From Furcasterigmium furcatum (Eukaryota > Ascomycota > Sordariomycetes > Glomerellales > Plectosphaerellaceae): a DNA stretch of 64,000 bases. Positions 1 to 10,711 of this stretch are shown piece after piece (the stretch's first letter is position 1; the number at the start of each line of letters is the position of its first letter). Under the pieces are notes generated by a model. The model was not told the DNA's origin. It did no database searches and worked only from the letters and a program-made list of their open reading frames with translations. The position numbers and the translations under genes were made by a program. The stretch is from NCBI GenBank assembly GCA_001599815.1, contig BCIA01000001.1:6592978-6656977 (forward strand). Direction: 5' to 3'.

Positions 1-558
1 TGGACGCTCTACCTGGTCCAGATGCTCCAGGACATCCGCGGCCTCTCCCCCCTGCTGACCATGGCCTGGTTCTCGCCCGTGACCGTCTCGGGCGCCCTGG
101 CGGCCGTGGTGACGGGCAAGCTCCTCGGACCGTGGAACGTGCGCCCGTCGGTGGTCATGACGCTCGCGCTCGTCTGCTTCACCGTCGGCATCACCCTCAG
201 CGCCACGGCGCCCATCTCCCAGATCTACTGGGCGCAGTTCTTCGTGGCCACCATCATCATGCCCTGGGGGATGGACTCGTCGTTCCCCGCGGCGACGCTG
301 ATCCTGTCGGACGCGGTCGCCAAGCAGCACCAGGGCGTCGCCGCGAGCCTGGTCAATACCGTGGTCAACTACGGCATTGCCCTGGGTGTCGGGTTCGCCG
401 GCATTGTGGAGGTTCATGTGCATGGAGGCGGCGAGACGGTGGAGGATCGACTCAGCGGATACAAGGGAGGGTTGTACATGGGCGTTGGTCTGGCTGGGCT
501 CGGCATTATCATTTCCCTCTCGTTCCTTGCGAAGGATTGGCTGGTGAAGAGGAGGTGA
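1..558 (+). CDS. MFS drug-efflux transporter, DHA2/ATR1-like (3' part)
   Basis: C-terminal part of a major facilitator; the reading frame is already open at base 1, so the start lies outside the window. The 185 visible residues hold about five hydrophobic helices separated by short loops and end in a basic tail (VKRR). The stretch IRGLSPLLT followed by SPVTVSG, and later GVAASLVNTVVNYG, is the pattern of fungal 14-TM DHA2 pumps of the ATR1 type, which export drugs or metabolites at the plasma membrane by proton antiport. No intron is seen in this part. The substrate cannot be inferred. The next gene starts about 800 bp downstream on the same strand, with no sign of co-regulation apart from proximity. 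Confidence 0.85.
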   Translation, partial: WTLYLVQMLQDIRGLSPLLTMAWFSPVTVSGALAAVVTGKLLGPWNVRPSVVMTLALVCFTVGITLSATAPISQIYWAQFFVATIIMPWGMDSSFPAATLILSDAVAKQHQGVAASLVNTVVNYGIALGVGFAGIVEVHVHGGGETVEDRLSGYKGGLYMGVGLAGLGIIISLSFLAKDWLVKRR

Positions 559-1356
559 TATTACAATGCTGAGGAAGAAGTTCAGATTTAGTAATTGCAA
601 GACGAGAATTGCAAGACGATTCTCGTCCTAAGTGTTCTCTCCGAGGCCCTGGTTGATTGCCGCCATCATAGTGACTGGGACAACCATCCACCACCTTCCC
701 TCACTCCTTCAGGCTGGCATCCTCCGTGAATATTAATCAGAGACGAGAAGAACCGAACACAGCCTCGGAGGGAACGCCCTAACAACCTCCAGCGTTGAGA
801 GCTAAGCATTTCCAGCTTGGACCCAAGCCGGCGGAGCCGCCGTCTGCTGATGGCGCCCAAACACCTATCAGATTTGTGCCTATTAGTAGCACTGTTCTTG
901 CTGAGATCCTATTTGCCACGTTTTTCCGCTACGGGTCTCCCGGATGGAGGCTCACTAATTAGTTTTGCCTTCCGGAGGAATTGATGCCCACTTCGCATTC
1001 GGGTTTCGACCCCATGTCACCCCGTCCAATGAACGGAGCGCCGAGACGGCTGTGCAAGCAGCATCTCGACTTGGTCGGCAGTAACTGAAGTATTGAAGTA
1101 CCTGACAACCTCCGAACCCCAACTCCTGTGCGACTGCGACATCGACCGGGCTCGCACTCGCATTTCGCAAGACGGGACAATGCATCTGGAGAATGGCAAA
1201 TCGGTGGAATACTCCCGACATTATGAACGATATGGACATAAATACCAGGTCTTTTCCCCTTCGTGAATGTCTTAATTATGTTTGTCTTCACGATACTAAA
1301 TCTCATTGCATCCTCACAATTACGGCGTTCCCTCTTACTTCTCAGAAACCTTCATC
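559..1356. other. Intergenic, upstream of the carotenoid oxygenase
   Basis: No coding signal was recognised. It holds the promoter of the dioxygenase, including one near-copy (994-1003, CGCATTCGGG) of a motif that is repeated three times upstream of the amine oxidase. Confidence 0.6.
994..1003 (+). promoter_or_regulatory. CGCATTCGG-type motif in dioxygenase promoter
   Basis: CGCATTCGGG, one mismatch from the CGCATTCGGA copies at 7295, 7341 and 7368. It lies about 360 bp before the dioxygenase ATG. The CGG/TCGG half-site suits a zinc-cluster regulator; that is inference. Confidence 0.35.
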
Positions 1357-2949
1357 ATGTCCACGGCTCTCATCAGCAACCCTGCTCTCGAAAAGGGACC
1401 ACTCCCCGGAACCGAACCGGTCACCCTCGGCCTCTACGCATCTCCTGAGATCAAGGAGCCCACCAACCTCAAGATCGAGGGCACCATCCCCAAGTGGGTG
1501 ACCGGTTCTCTGTACCGCGGCGCCGCAGCTACCTGGGATGTCGGCGACTATACGGCAGAACACTGGTTCGACGGCTTCAGCCGCAACCACAGGTTCGAGA
1601 TCGCCGACGGCGCCGTCTCCTACCGCAGCCGGAACGGCTCCGATGAGCTGATGGACTTTGTCCGTGAGACCGGAAAATATCCCGGCGGCAGCTTCGGCAG
1701 CGACCCGTGCAAGATCATCTTCGGCGCCTTCGAGTCCAACTACAGAGACGGCACCAACATCAAGGGACAGGCGGCGAGTGGAACCGTCGGCGTCTCGTAT
1801 GCTCCCGGCTTCGCGGGCCTCACCGGCGACGGCAAGGCCAGGGGAGCTCCCTTCGACGTCCTCGTGGTCACAACGGACGCCAACGAGCTTCAGAAGGTCG
1901 ACCCCGTCACGCTCGAGCCGCAGGAGCTGTTCACATACGAGGCGTCCGACAAGCTCTTGGTCAACGGCGGGCACAGCGCGGCGCATCCCGTCATCGGCGA
2001 AGACGGAACCATCTTCAACTACATCCTCGATCGCCAGACTGAGGTCCCGACCTACCACGTCTTCAGCATCTCCCCGCCTCACGGAGAGACCAAGATCCTC
2101 GCCACCATCACCGACGCGCCCCCGGCCTACATCCACGCCCTCTTCGGCTCGGAGAAGCACATCGTCCTCGTCGTCTGGCAGGCCGACTACACCAAGCAAG
2201 GCATGACGATCCTCGACAGCATCGGCTCCTGGGACCCCAGCCGCAAGGCACTCTTCTACGTCATCGACCGCGTCAAAGGCGGCCTCCTCCGCAAGTACGA
2301 GAGCCCTGACACCTTCTTCGCGTTCCACGAGATCAACACCTTCGAGAACGACGCCGGCGACATCTTCGTCGACCTCCCCCGCATGGACGACTACAGCTTC
2401 CTCTCAGCCGCCAAGATAGCCAACCTGCGCGCCAACCTCGGCACCCCCAACGCCAACGCAGCGAACGACCTCTGCGGCGCCTTCACCCGCTTCCGCCTGC
2501 CCTTCCAGCCCCCCGCGGCCGACGGCGCTGTCCCGACCCTCAAGGCTGAGATCGACATCGCCCTCCCCCTCGCCCAGGCGAACATCGAGCTGCCCCGCAT
2601 CCACCCGGGCAGGATCGGGAAGCCGTACAGGTACGCGTACGGGATCCACGTGGAGAAGGTCGGCAACTTCGCGGATTCCATCGTCAAGATCGACGCGGAG
2701 GAGGGGAAGTGGCTCGTCTGGGCCCCTGAGACGAGGCACGTGCCGTCGGAGCCCATCTTCATCCCGAGGCCCGGCGGCACGGAGGAGGATGATGGCGTTC
2801 TGCTGACGGTCGTCATGGATGCTAGTGTCAGGCAGAGCTCGCTGGTCGTCATCGATGCGAAGAATATGAAGGAACTGGCGAGGGCTAGAATGCCGATTGT
2901 CATGACCTATGGCTTTCACGGCTGGTGGGGTAATGTGCCGAAGATTTGA
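1357..2949 (+). CDS. Carotenoid/apocarotenoid cleavage dioxygenase family (RPE65/CCD)
   Basis: Single-exon 530-residue protein of the non-haem Fe(II) carotenoid oxygenase family, which cleaves double bonds of carotenoids, apocarotenoids or stilbenes with O2. All four iron-ligand histidines appear in their family contexts: H210 (SAAHP), H260 (AYIH, before ALFGSEKH), H324 (FHEINTFE) and H521 (GFHGWWG). The N-terminal GTIPKWVTGSLYRG and HWFDGFS blocks are also typical; overall it resembles the CAO-2/CarT (torulene oxygenase) side of the family more than stilbene cleavers, with modest certainty. ATG 1357 (MSTAL) is preferred; an in-frame ATG at 1306 would add 17 residues with no known domain. No phytoene synthase or desaturase lies in the window, so it is not in a classical carotenoid cluster. 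Neighbouring regulator and oxidase genes may be partners. Confidence 0.88.
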   Translation: MSTALISNPALEKGPLPGTEPVTLGLYASPEIKEPTNLKIEGTIPKWVTGSLYRGAAATWDVGDYTAEHWFDGFSRNHRFEIADGAVSYRSRNGSDELMDFVRETGKYPGGSFGSDPCKIIFGAFESNYRDGTNIKGQAASGTVGVSYAPGFAGLTGDGKARGAPFDVLVVTTDANELQKVDPVTLEPQELFTYEASDKLLVNGGHSAAHPVIGEDGTIFNYILDRQTEVPTYHVFSISPPHGETKILATITDAPPAYIHALFGSEKHIVLVVWQADYTKQGMTILDSIGSWDPSRKALFYVIDRVKGGLLRKYESPDTFFAFHEINTFENDAGDIFVDLPRMDDYSFLSAAKIANLRANLGTPNANAANDLCGAFTRFRLPFQPPAADGAVPTLKAEIDIALPLAQANIELPRIHPGRIGKPYRYAYGIHVEKVGNFADSIVKIDAEEGKWLVWAPETRHVPSEPIFIPRPGGTEEDDGVLLTVVMDASVRQSSLVVIDAKNMKELARARMPIVMTYGFHGWWGNVPKI

Positions 2950-3351
2950 CCTTCGGATCTACGATGGACAATGGGTTGAGCTGGATAAGTCAACAGATGG
3001 GTGTAGACGGTGTCTCCTTTGTAAGCTTTGCATTAAGAAATCAGTAAGATACATTCTCTAGACTATAATTCACGAATTTTAACTAAAGCTTGCTCGTTAC
3101 TCGTGTTTGATTTGCGACCTCATTCAGTCACCACTGAATCTGGAAAGCCCAAAGTTGTGCCCTCTGAGACAGGCTCTTCCTGTGGAATTTCTATTCGTCA
3201 CCCAAAACCACATCATGTCTCCCGAGTTGCTGATACCAAGGAGCTCTCTATGTTGAAGGAAGTCCGTCCAGAACAGAGGCGCAAGTAGCACTCTCATACA
3301 AAAAGTAACGCTCAAATCACGAGAGGCCATGTTCGTATCTACTTAACCCCC
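2950..3351. other. Convergent intergenic space
   Basis: Space between the 3' ends of the dioxygenase and the zinc-cluster regulator. Nothing coding was recognised; it presumably carries both 3' UTRs. Confidence 0.6.
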
Positions 3352-5065
3352 CTATTGCAACCCACTCCCGTCCCACGTCATCGTCTCGGCGATCTTGCTG
3401 TTCACAGCCTCGTCCACCAGCCGATCTGTCTCGAGGTCCTGCTGCTGCTCGCGCCGCATGTGATGGAACGCGTCGGACCGCGGGTCCTCGCCGCGGAGCG
3501 CCGCGAACTCCCTATCGACGTCTTCCTTGGGCCGCACCGGGCTCGTCCAGGCAGGGTCCTCGAGGATGGCCTGGGCAGCGGACAGCCTGTCGGTGACCTG
3601 GTTGACGGCCAGGGGCACGCGGAGGAGGTGCTGCCACTCCGCGCTAACATTATTGGCGATATCGGCGATGGAGCGCTCGCTAATGCCCTTGACCCACCAG
3701 ACCTCCGTCACGAGCTTAATGAAGGCGGCGTAGTGGGCGAGGATGATGAGGGCGCGGGGGCGGCGCAGTTCGCAGAGTTCGATGAAGGCGCGGGGGATGA
3801 AGGTGAACCAGGTGGTGATGCGTAGGCTGACGTCCGGGGAGAAGCCGCCGCTGTTGAGGCTGAGGTAAAGCCCGCCGAGGAGTTTGAGGGTGGTGATGTA
3901 CGCGGCGACGTGGAGGTGATCTGGCTCTGAGGCCCCGATGGAGGAGACCATGAAGAAGAGGTGGTTCGGGATTGCGAGGGCGGCGGCCTCGAGGTCGATG
4001 GTGGGGCGGAAGAAGATGATGCCCAGGCCTGACTCGAGGATGGCGTCCATCCCCACGAGCTCGATGATGGCCGTCATGCCTTTCCAGACGTTCATCCAGT
4101 CGATGATGTACAGCTCCTTACAGTTCGGGTCTCGGAAGTTCTGGGACGACAGCACGGTGAGAAATAACGAGTTCGCCATGATGGCGGGGAAGGTCTCGGG
4201 CGAGGCGTTCTCGACGGCCTGGCGGTAGCCCTCGATGGCCCTGGCGTGATAGAAGAGGGCGCGGCTGCGTGCGAAGCCGGGCTCGAAGTTCTGGAGGTCC
4301 AGACTCGAGAGGGCGAAGATATTGTCCATCAGGAAAGGGGCGTTGAAGGCGTAGGAGACGACGGTCGTGCGGAGAGTTTCCTCAATAGGGCCCTGGTAGC
4401 TGGAGTCGACGGTGAAAGAGGCGCTGGCCTTGACCATGTAGTGCCAAAAGATCTTGAGATCAACACTGTCGAAGTTGGGAGAAGGGGGAAGAAGCCCGGG
4501 TGAGGTGTACAAGGGAGCGGTTGTCCATGGGATCTCTACAGAATTGTACGAAGAGAATAGGTCTTCCGATGAACTTGAGGATGCGGGATGGTCAAACGCG
4601 AACAAGGCGACTGGCGGTGAGGTTGAATGCGCTGATGAGTGGGCTGGTGAGACGTAGGATGAAGACGATGAAGACGGAAAGGTTCCTGTCGCTGCATCAA
4701 ATGGCAGCGCTATGGAGTCTGCCGCAGGAGTCTGACCGACGGAAGTCTGGAGGACATCCTGCGACGCTGGAGCATTGGATGCCGGCGAGGATGAAGGGTA
4801 GACGCAGGTCGTCCTGCGCAGGTAACAAGAGCGACATGTTGGGAACGTCTCGTCGCATTTGACCTGGCCAGGGCATTAGCAAGGAGGGAACGGGCATTCT
4901 GGCAGGATTGGCCTGGTCAACCTTTCTGTTTTTGCAGTTGATGCATCCCTTCCTGGACTTCTTGTGGCGCCGCTTGGAGTGAAAAGGACGGTCGGGCGGT
5001 TGGTGTTGATGCTGCTCGCCGTCGGGTCTATCGGGGGCTGGAGTCGTGGGTTCAGGCGTATCCAT
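3352..5065 (-). CDS. Zn(II)2Cys6 transcription factor (Fungal_trans_2 type)
   Basis: Two exons: 5065-4922 and 4863-3352, with a 58-bp intron (4864-4921) that falls inside the zinc cluster between RKV and KCDE. The product is 551 residues. The cluster reads C-x2-C-x6-C then C-x2-C with the usual basic linker (KSRKGCINCKNRKVKCDE). A Ser/Pro-rich linker follows, then a long helical region of the Fungal_trans_2 (DUF3468) type. It is expected to be a nuclear, sequence-specific regulator. It sits between the dioxygenase (convergent) and the amine oxidase (same strand), so a pathway-specific role for these neighbours is a reasonable inference, supported by the motif shared by their promoters. ATG 5065 (MDTPEP) is the first usable start. 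Confidence 0.88.
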
Positions 5066-5552
5066 GACTTGATACCACAATGTCTAGCTCCGAGTCGCAC
5101 GAGTACGGCCCAAATCCTTGAATATCGAGGCACAAGATGTCTCGGTAGGGCAGGGGGAAACGATGCGGTGATGTTGGGTTGGGTGCTGGTTCCATTGGCA
5201 TCGGGGGGCGTGCGGCCGTTGATTGCGAGAGGAATTCAAGGCGACCAGGGTCTGATTAGAGTTGGCCCACAAGGCGTCCAGAGGGGCAAAGTGAGCACTA
5301 ATTTCACTGCCGGTCCAAGGGTGCTGAGTGAGAGAGCTGCTGGTTCAGGGTAAGCGAGATCCCTGGATCGACGGATGCGACAGTAGCGTAGAGGCTTGGA
5401 CAGAATCGCCCCTTGGACTGTAGGACATACGTATTGTATTATTAATGTAGCACCTCACTCTGGGCGCGACGTCCAAGAAAATAGCCGCGCTGTGCATAAG
5501 ACCCTGGCCATCCCCAACTCCCCAACATGAAGTACCTCTACTTGACCAACTT
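5066..5552. other. Intergenic between regulator and amine oxidase
   Basis: Promoter of the regulator and 3' flank of the amine oxidase. No other gene recognised. Confidence 0.55.
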
Positions 5553-7042
5553 TCACATCGCCGCCTCGAGGACCTCCTTCGCAGCCCGGACGCCTGATCT
5601 AACGGCGCCCTCCATGTAACCCTTCCACACAAGCGCCGTATCAGTGCCCGCAAAGTGCAATCGCCCAACGGGGTCCCGGAGCGCCTTGCCAGCCTCACCC
5701 GTCAAGACGCCAGGACTGAAGACTGTTGCGGGCCCCCCGGCCCAAGGATCCTTGGACCACTCCTTTTCGATAATCTTGACTGGATGGGGCACCCCCTCCT
5801 CGCCGACCACTGAACAGAAGCCCAGGCGGAACTGTCGAAGCACCGCTGCCTGCCTCTCCTCAGCGGAGAGCTTCGACCACTCGTGCCCCTTGTCGCCGAC
5901 GTGGAAGCAGGTGATGCTCCATTGCCCCTCTTCGGGCACGCTCGTGTCCCGGGAGAAGCTGATGGGGCCGACGCCGGGGGCGGTGTCGGAGCCCAGGATG
6001 CCGGAAAGACCCGCGGCACGCCACCACGGCGACGAGAACACCATGATCGTCTTGGAGTAGTACCCCAGATGCGTCGAGGACGCTAGCTGTGCCTTGGCAG
6101 GCGGGAGCGCCGGCTCGAAGTCGATACGGTTGTACAACGGCGGGGGAACCGTGACGATGACCCGGGCGGCCTTGATTACCGTCTCGCTGGCGCTTCCGAT
6201 GCGGATCGTACAGCTGTCACTATTGCAGGCGATGCCCCTCACGGCCGTGGACAGCCTGACGGTGCCGGGATGCAGCGAGGCGGCGAGGTTCTTCGCGAAT
6301 TGCTGATTGCCCGATCGGTTGCGCAGGTACTGTCCGCCATCCTTCTGGTCGGAAGACATGTTCTTCAACCCCGTGCCGCTCTTGATATAGTCGAAGAGGA
6401 AGAGGGGACTCATTTCGCGAGCCTCAGACCCGACGAGGCCTGTGGCAAGGTTTGACATGACCCTGTGAGCGACAGGGTTGTTCCCGAACTCCCGGTCGGC
6501 GAACTGGACGGCGTTCATGGAATCCAGGTAGGCGGCATCGGGGCCGAGATGGGGGCTTTGTACATCACAACGATCGATATACTTGGTCAGAACTCCGATG
6601 ACCCTGGTCAACTCCTCGGCCTCCTCGGGGGTCAACTGTGCCCGAGTTAGCTCGTTTCTGGTGGTCGGTTCTCCATGATATCTCTCCCCGGGGTTGGTAG
6701 ACCTACTGGTACCGGCATGTCGAACGGAATCAGGGACATCTTGCCGTCCGCAGTCTGGTAGAACGAGTTGCCCTCGGCTCGCTGCTTCACCAGACCGAAG
6801 CCGAAGCTCTTCGCGAGAGCGTACATCTCCGACTGGGTTGTGTCATTGATCCATGCCGCACCCTGCTCAACGATTGCGCGTCCATTATCCTTGGTGGGAG
6901 TCGACAATACTCTGCCGCCGACACGATCCATGCTCTCCAGGACAACATATGATAGCCCGGCGTCATGGACCTCCTTGGCAGCGCGGAGACCGCTGAGGCC
7001 TGCACCAACGATGGCGACCCGGACAGTTGCGTCTTCAGACAT
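5553..7042 (-). CDS. Flavin monoamine oxidase (MAO-N-like)
   Basis: Two exons: 7042-6707 and 6635-5553, joined in phase across a 71-bp intron (6636-6706; donor GTAGGT, branch GCTAAC, acceptor CACAG). The product is 472 residues. The N-terminus has the Rossmann FAD motif GAGLSGLRAAKEV, then the ESMDRVGGR acidic/GGR block and EQGAAWI. The C-terminus has HFAGTDTALVWKGYMEGA, matching the FAD-capping region of Aspergillus MAO-N type enzymes; the covalent-FAD cysteine of animal MAOs is absent there, so FAD is likely non-covalent. It oxidises primary or secondary amines to imines/aldehydes, H2O2 and ammonia. There is no signal peptide. It is transcribed divergently from a Rid-family gene 688 bp away, with three copies of a 10-bp motif between them. 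Confidence 0.87.
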
Positions 7043-7730
7043 CTTGAGATATCCCAATGAAAGAGCAAAGAATTGTTCGGATATGAAAACTGTTGTTGTA
7101 GAGCCTATGAAGGTTGCGAGAGCTGCAGCTGTGTTGGGAGTCTGTGCTCCTTACACAACTCGGCGAGGGCCCTGTGAGCTTTATAGGAGTATTTGTTCTT
7201 CCTTCCTGCCCATATCCTATCAAGCTGAAGTTATCTGCGGCTAGCTTCCTTTCGCCGCCTTGGGAGCCCCCCGCACCGCAGTTCTCGCGCGCTTCGCATT
7301 CGGACTCTGGGGTGCATACGGGCAACCTCCAACTCCATGTCGCATTCGGAGTGCAGCAAACCATACTCGCATTCGGATTTCCATGCTTCATGCTGCACTT
7401 TATGAGATATCAATACAACAGGGAACACTATTCTCGCTGGCTACTCGGGTGGGGTGCTTGGAGCTTGGTATGGGCCTTCGCATCCGGCAGTGGTTCCGCG
7501 GGGGGAGTTTCGCTATGGTCAGTGGGCTTAATCCAAGATTCATCATTCTTTGTAATGTGAGAAACGGGCAGAAAGCGGCTTGCAAGTGACGAGTCCTGCA
7601 ACGGGTACATAAGCCAGGACAGCTGCGCCATTCAACCCAACAAGACATGACACTCTTCTCAACTTCATCCCCAACCAAACACCACGACTCTAGAACTCAC
7701 TCCTCTCACACCAACCGCACATCTAGCAAA
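7043..7730. promoter_or_regulatory. Shared divergent promoter of amine oxidase and Rid gene
   Basis: A 688-bp intergenic region holding three exact copies of CGCATTCGGA within 83 bp (7295-7304, 7341-7350, 7368-7377), all on the + strand. No gene was recognised here; long open frames through it lack family features. The region probably controls both genes. Confidence 0.5.
7295..7377 (+). repeat. Three direct copies of CGCATTCGGA
   Basis: Exact decamers at 7295-7304, 7341-7350 and 7368-7377. Start-to-start spacings are 46 and 27 bp. The flanking sequence is not conserved, so this looks like repeated binding sites rather than a duplicated segment. Confidence 0.7.
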
Positions 7731-8218
7731 ATGTCTGATCTCAAGTACGGCGTCTATCCCGGCCTCGGCGACTATGTCCTTGAGCACATGGGCTTCAACC
7801 AGGCCGTCCGCGTCGGTGACCGCATCGAGATTTCCGGACAGGGTAAGCCCCAGTGTTCGGTCTTCCACGACACCCTTCACTGACCCCCTTCGCAACAGGC
7901 GGCTGGGACCCCCTTGCAGGTCAGCCCAGTTTCAGCAAGGACATCCGGGAAGAGATCGACCAGACGTTCAAGAACGTCGAGACTGCTCTCAAGACCGTCG
8001 GCGGCAAGGGCTGGTCGCAGGTCTACCGCATCAACTCGTACCACACCGAGCTCTCCCCTGAACTGACGGCGGCTATGACGGCAGCCATCAAGAAGTTCAT
8101 GCCGAGCCATAAGCCCATCTGGACCCAGACGGGCTCGCACCAGCTGGGCATGCCGGGGATGAGGGTCGAGGTCGAGGTCGTGGCGTACGACCCTGAGGGC
8201 GCCGGGCAGAGCAAGTGA
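7731..8218 (+). CDS. YjgF/YER057c/UK114 (Rid) family protein
   Basis: Two exons, 7731-7842 and 7899-8218, with a 56-bp intron (donor GTAAGC, acceptor CAACAG). The product is 143 residues, close to the usual 125-135. Family features include GDRIEISGQGGWDP, the EEIDQTFKNVETAL helix and the final VEVEVVAYDP strand. RidA proteins hydrolyse reactive enamines/imines to ketones and ammonia. In this copy the position of the active-site arginine (normally P-A-R-[ST] before the last strands) reads PIWTQ, so it may belong to one of the Rid subgroups that lack the deaminase arginine. ATG 7731 is preferred; an in-frame ATG at 7647 would add 28 residues. It is divergent from an amine oxidase, whose products are imines. 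Confidence 0.85.
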
Positions 8219-9409
8219 GATTACGTGCTGAGACTCTTTTTTCTCGTGGCAACGGACAGTCAGCCGAATTTAGAAATTCAAAAGATGTGGCGATTGGGGA
8301 CATCCCGTGCTTCTTTCTAGCTCATCCTGCAATCAGGCAAGTAGCAAGCGGGAATACACGAGCAAGGGCTGCCCTCCATGATCTCGCATGACTGTAGAAG
8401 ACGGCCTCTCGGGAAGATCTCCGCCTGCTTGGTGCGGTCCATCCCCTCTACCCTGCCGAGGATGTTGAAAGCCACCGGCCGGTGAGGTCGCCAAGACTAA
8501 GGGTGATGCCGCCAAGGAGGCCAGTCAGCAGGGGCCTGACAATGGGGAGGCTGCCTCAGCCTTTCTGCAGAGGCCGACGATAGTTATGTGCGAGATGAGC
8601 CATGTTCTATTTGTCATGAAGTCGAGGATGCTGGTTCTGGACCTGTTATATTGGCTTGGCTTTTAGCGCCTGGTCAAGGTCCGGTAGCATGTACTATTGC
8701 TGCTGCCACTCTCCCCTGTGCCACCACGATTTCCGCAGGAACACCTACCAGGGTTGAATCATGCAAAGAGATAGCTCGCGTATTCAGGCACGGATGTTCC
8801 GGGCTTAGTAGGGATCCAAAGTTATATCCGCACTTCAGAAACCCTCCGTGGGGGGCGACCTTGTCAACTGCATAGGCCATCGTCAACGACATAGTAAGCA
8901 CAATAACCGAGGAACTTGGCAGACCTCCACTCTTTACGCGGGGAACCCTCGGATCTAAGAAATCAGACGACGGACCGTGTCGCATACCCTATCTGAGCAG
9001 GTCGTTCAGTGGGGGTGCCGAAGTGTATAATGAGTCTGAAGGCAATGCAGAAAGTCGTGACGGTAAGTCAGCCTCAGGTGATGATACTGGAAATGACCGC
9101 AGCCGCGTCATCACCGCGCGCATTCAAGCCCTACACGCCCTCTTGTCCCATCTCCCTATGCTTGGACTCTCTTAGCCTAACACGTGGGCAAGAGGATAGG
9201 TGAAAACGAACTCTCCTGAGTGTCCTCCAGGCCTTGCAGAGTCCAGATTGGAGACAGGTAAATGGGCCAGGTAGATCAATTGGTAGGGTCATCAAGTATA
9301 AATTCATGACATCTCGTACTCTTTTTGAGTGCCCATTTTCATAGCAGCTCCCTTTCTACACCACTCCACAACCCGCCTCCCATCTAATCCGAAGTCGTGG
9401 ACAGCCAAG
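8219..9409. other. Intergenic, 1.2 kb, no gene recognised
   Basis: Short open frames here carry no family motif. The last 200 bp are the likely promoter of the secreted-protein gene that follows. Confidence 0.55.
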
Positions 9410-10247
9410 ATGTTTCTGAAAGCGCTTGCTTTTGGCTTCTCAGCCGCTGTCGCCGTTGTGGCTGCCCAGCCAACGATCGATGATGGCTTTGGGGAGATTC
9501 AAGTCTTCAAACGCGACGCCGTTCTAGATGCTCGAGATCTAGAGCTTGCCGAGCTCCATGGGGTTAATGTAACCGAAAGTAAGTTGTCATCAGGCTCTGA
9601 ACGGAAAGTAATCTGCTTACAATATCATGGGTATAGTGTACAAGCACTCTGTCATCAAGCGCGATGATAACGATCACGTCACCATTTGGGTCAGCAATGA
9701 CTTTACACCTTCTGAGGATTCTGAGGAGGTCGACAACGCCCACGGGCCTGAGGAAAGTGCTGGGCCAATTGAGAAACGTCAAGCAACCCGAATCGTCGCT
9801 ACCTACAACGCAAGAACCGACCACAGCAGCTGCAATCAACACGACATTCGCGACATTACCAGTGGCTCGTCGCCCTTCACAGGGGGTGTCCAAGCCATCA
9901 GGCACTGGGGTTGGAACAACAGGGGCCATTTCGCCATTCGTCTCCCTCACGAGCATCAGGGGAAGGATTTGATCATCGGCGGGACGAATAGCGGACGCAA
10001 TACTCGCTTCTTCGCAAGAGTCCCGGAGGGAAACATCCCCACTGCCGGTCATACTCGAGTTGGGACTCACGATATCGGTTGGCTCACGGAAAGAACCTTC
10101 GACTTTCGTCGCCAATTCTCTGGGCGCTGGAGGGCGGCTGCGTATGGATGGTCGACATGCCAGGGAGAGGCAGGGGGCACTATCCAGCCGTATCCAAGGC
10201 GCCGGCGCATCAATTGGGAGGTGGTGAGCACTCAGGCGCAAGTCTGA
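9410..10247 (+). CDS. Secreted protein with two Kex2-type sites, unknown function
   Basis: Two exons, 9410-9578 and 9637-10247, separated by a 58-bp intron (GTAAGT...TATAG); the product is 259 residues. The N-terminus is a clear signal peptide (hydrophobic core FGFSAAVAVVAA, cleavage near AA-QP). Lys-Arg sites occur at FKR-DA (early propeptide) and EKR-QA (about residue 125), suggesting proprotein processing in the Golgi. The mature C-terminal part has only two cysteines (SSCNQ and STCQGE) and is rich in Arg, Gly, His and Trp. I do not recognise the family. It lies next to another secreted Lys-Arg-processed protein on the opposite strand. A secreted effector-like or antimicrobial role is possible but only inferred. 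Confidence 0.72.
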
Positions 10248-10711
10248 AAGGAAGCAGTTCTCTAGCTAGCGTGAGGTTTTTGTCCAGTGTCCTTGCCAGG
10301 TTTCTACCTAGGGAGCTTAGAATACAAGGTTTCCTCTGCTACAAAAGTATTGGGAGAATCCATATCTCAGCCGGATACGACTTGCGTGACGCCACGGACC
10401 TGACAGTCACAGCTCAGCCACCTGGTGATTGGTGCAGGCTTTTTTTTCTCTCGAGCATTATTCTCAGATGATGCCTTGGCCGAGTGCCAGACATGGAACT
10501 CTCCGGGCACAATTTGTTCCCGATGGTGACAGCACCTCAGAGCTCAGCTGACCTCTCTAGCAAGCCGCAATGCTGACAAAGTGAGTTCTCAGGAAGCTGC
10601 GCCCGCTCACAGGAGGACGCGTGCACTTGTTAAAGATAGCTTCGGCGTGATTGCCCACGTCGCTGAGTCTGACCGTGAGTTTGTTGTTGTTCTGAAGAGG
10701 GCATCTCGTTA
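10248..10711. other. Convergent intergenic space
   Basis: 3' flanks of the two secreted-protein genes. Nothing else recognised. Confidence 0.55.

Noticed and set aside
1342..2328. Open frame of 328 codons on the - strand
   Set aside because: Antisense shadow of the dioxygenase gene, with no recognisable motif and biased composition.
7114..7560. Two overlapping open frames in the amine oxidase/Rid promoter
   Set aside because: They pass through the repeated promoter motif, lack homology features and their positions fit a divergent promoter.
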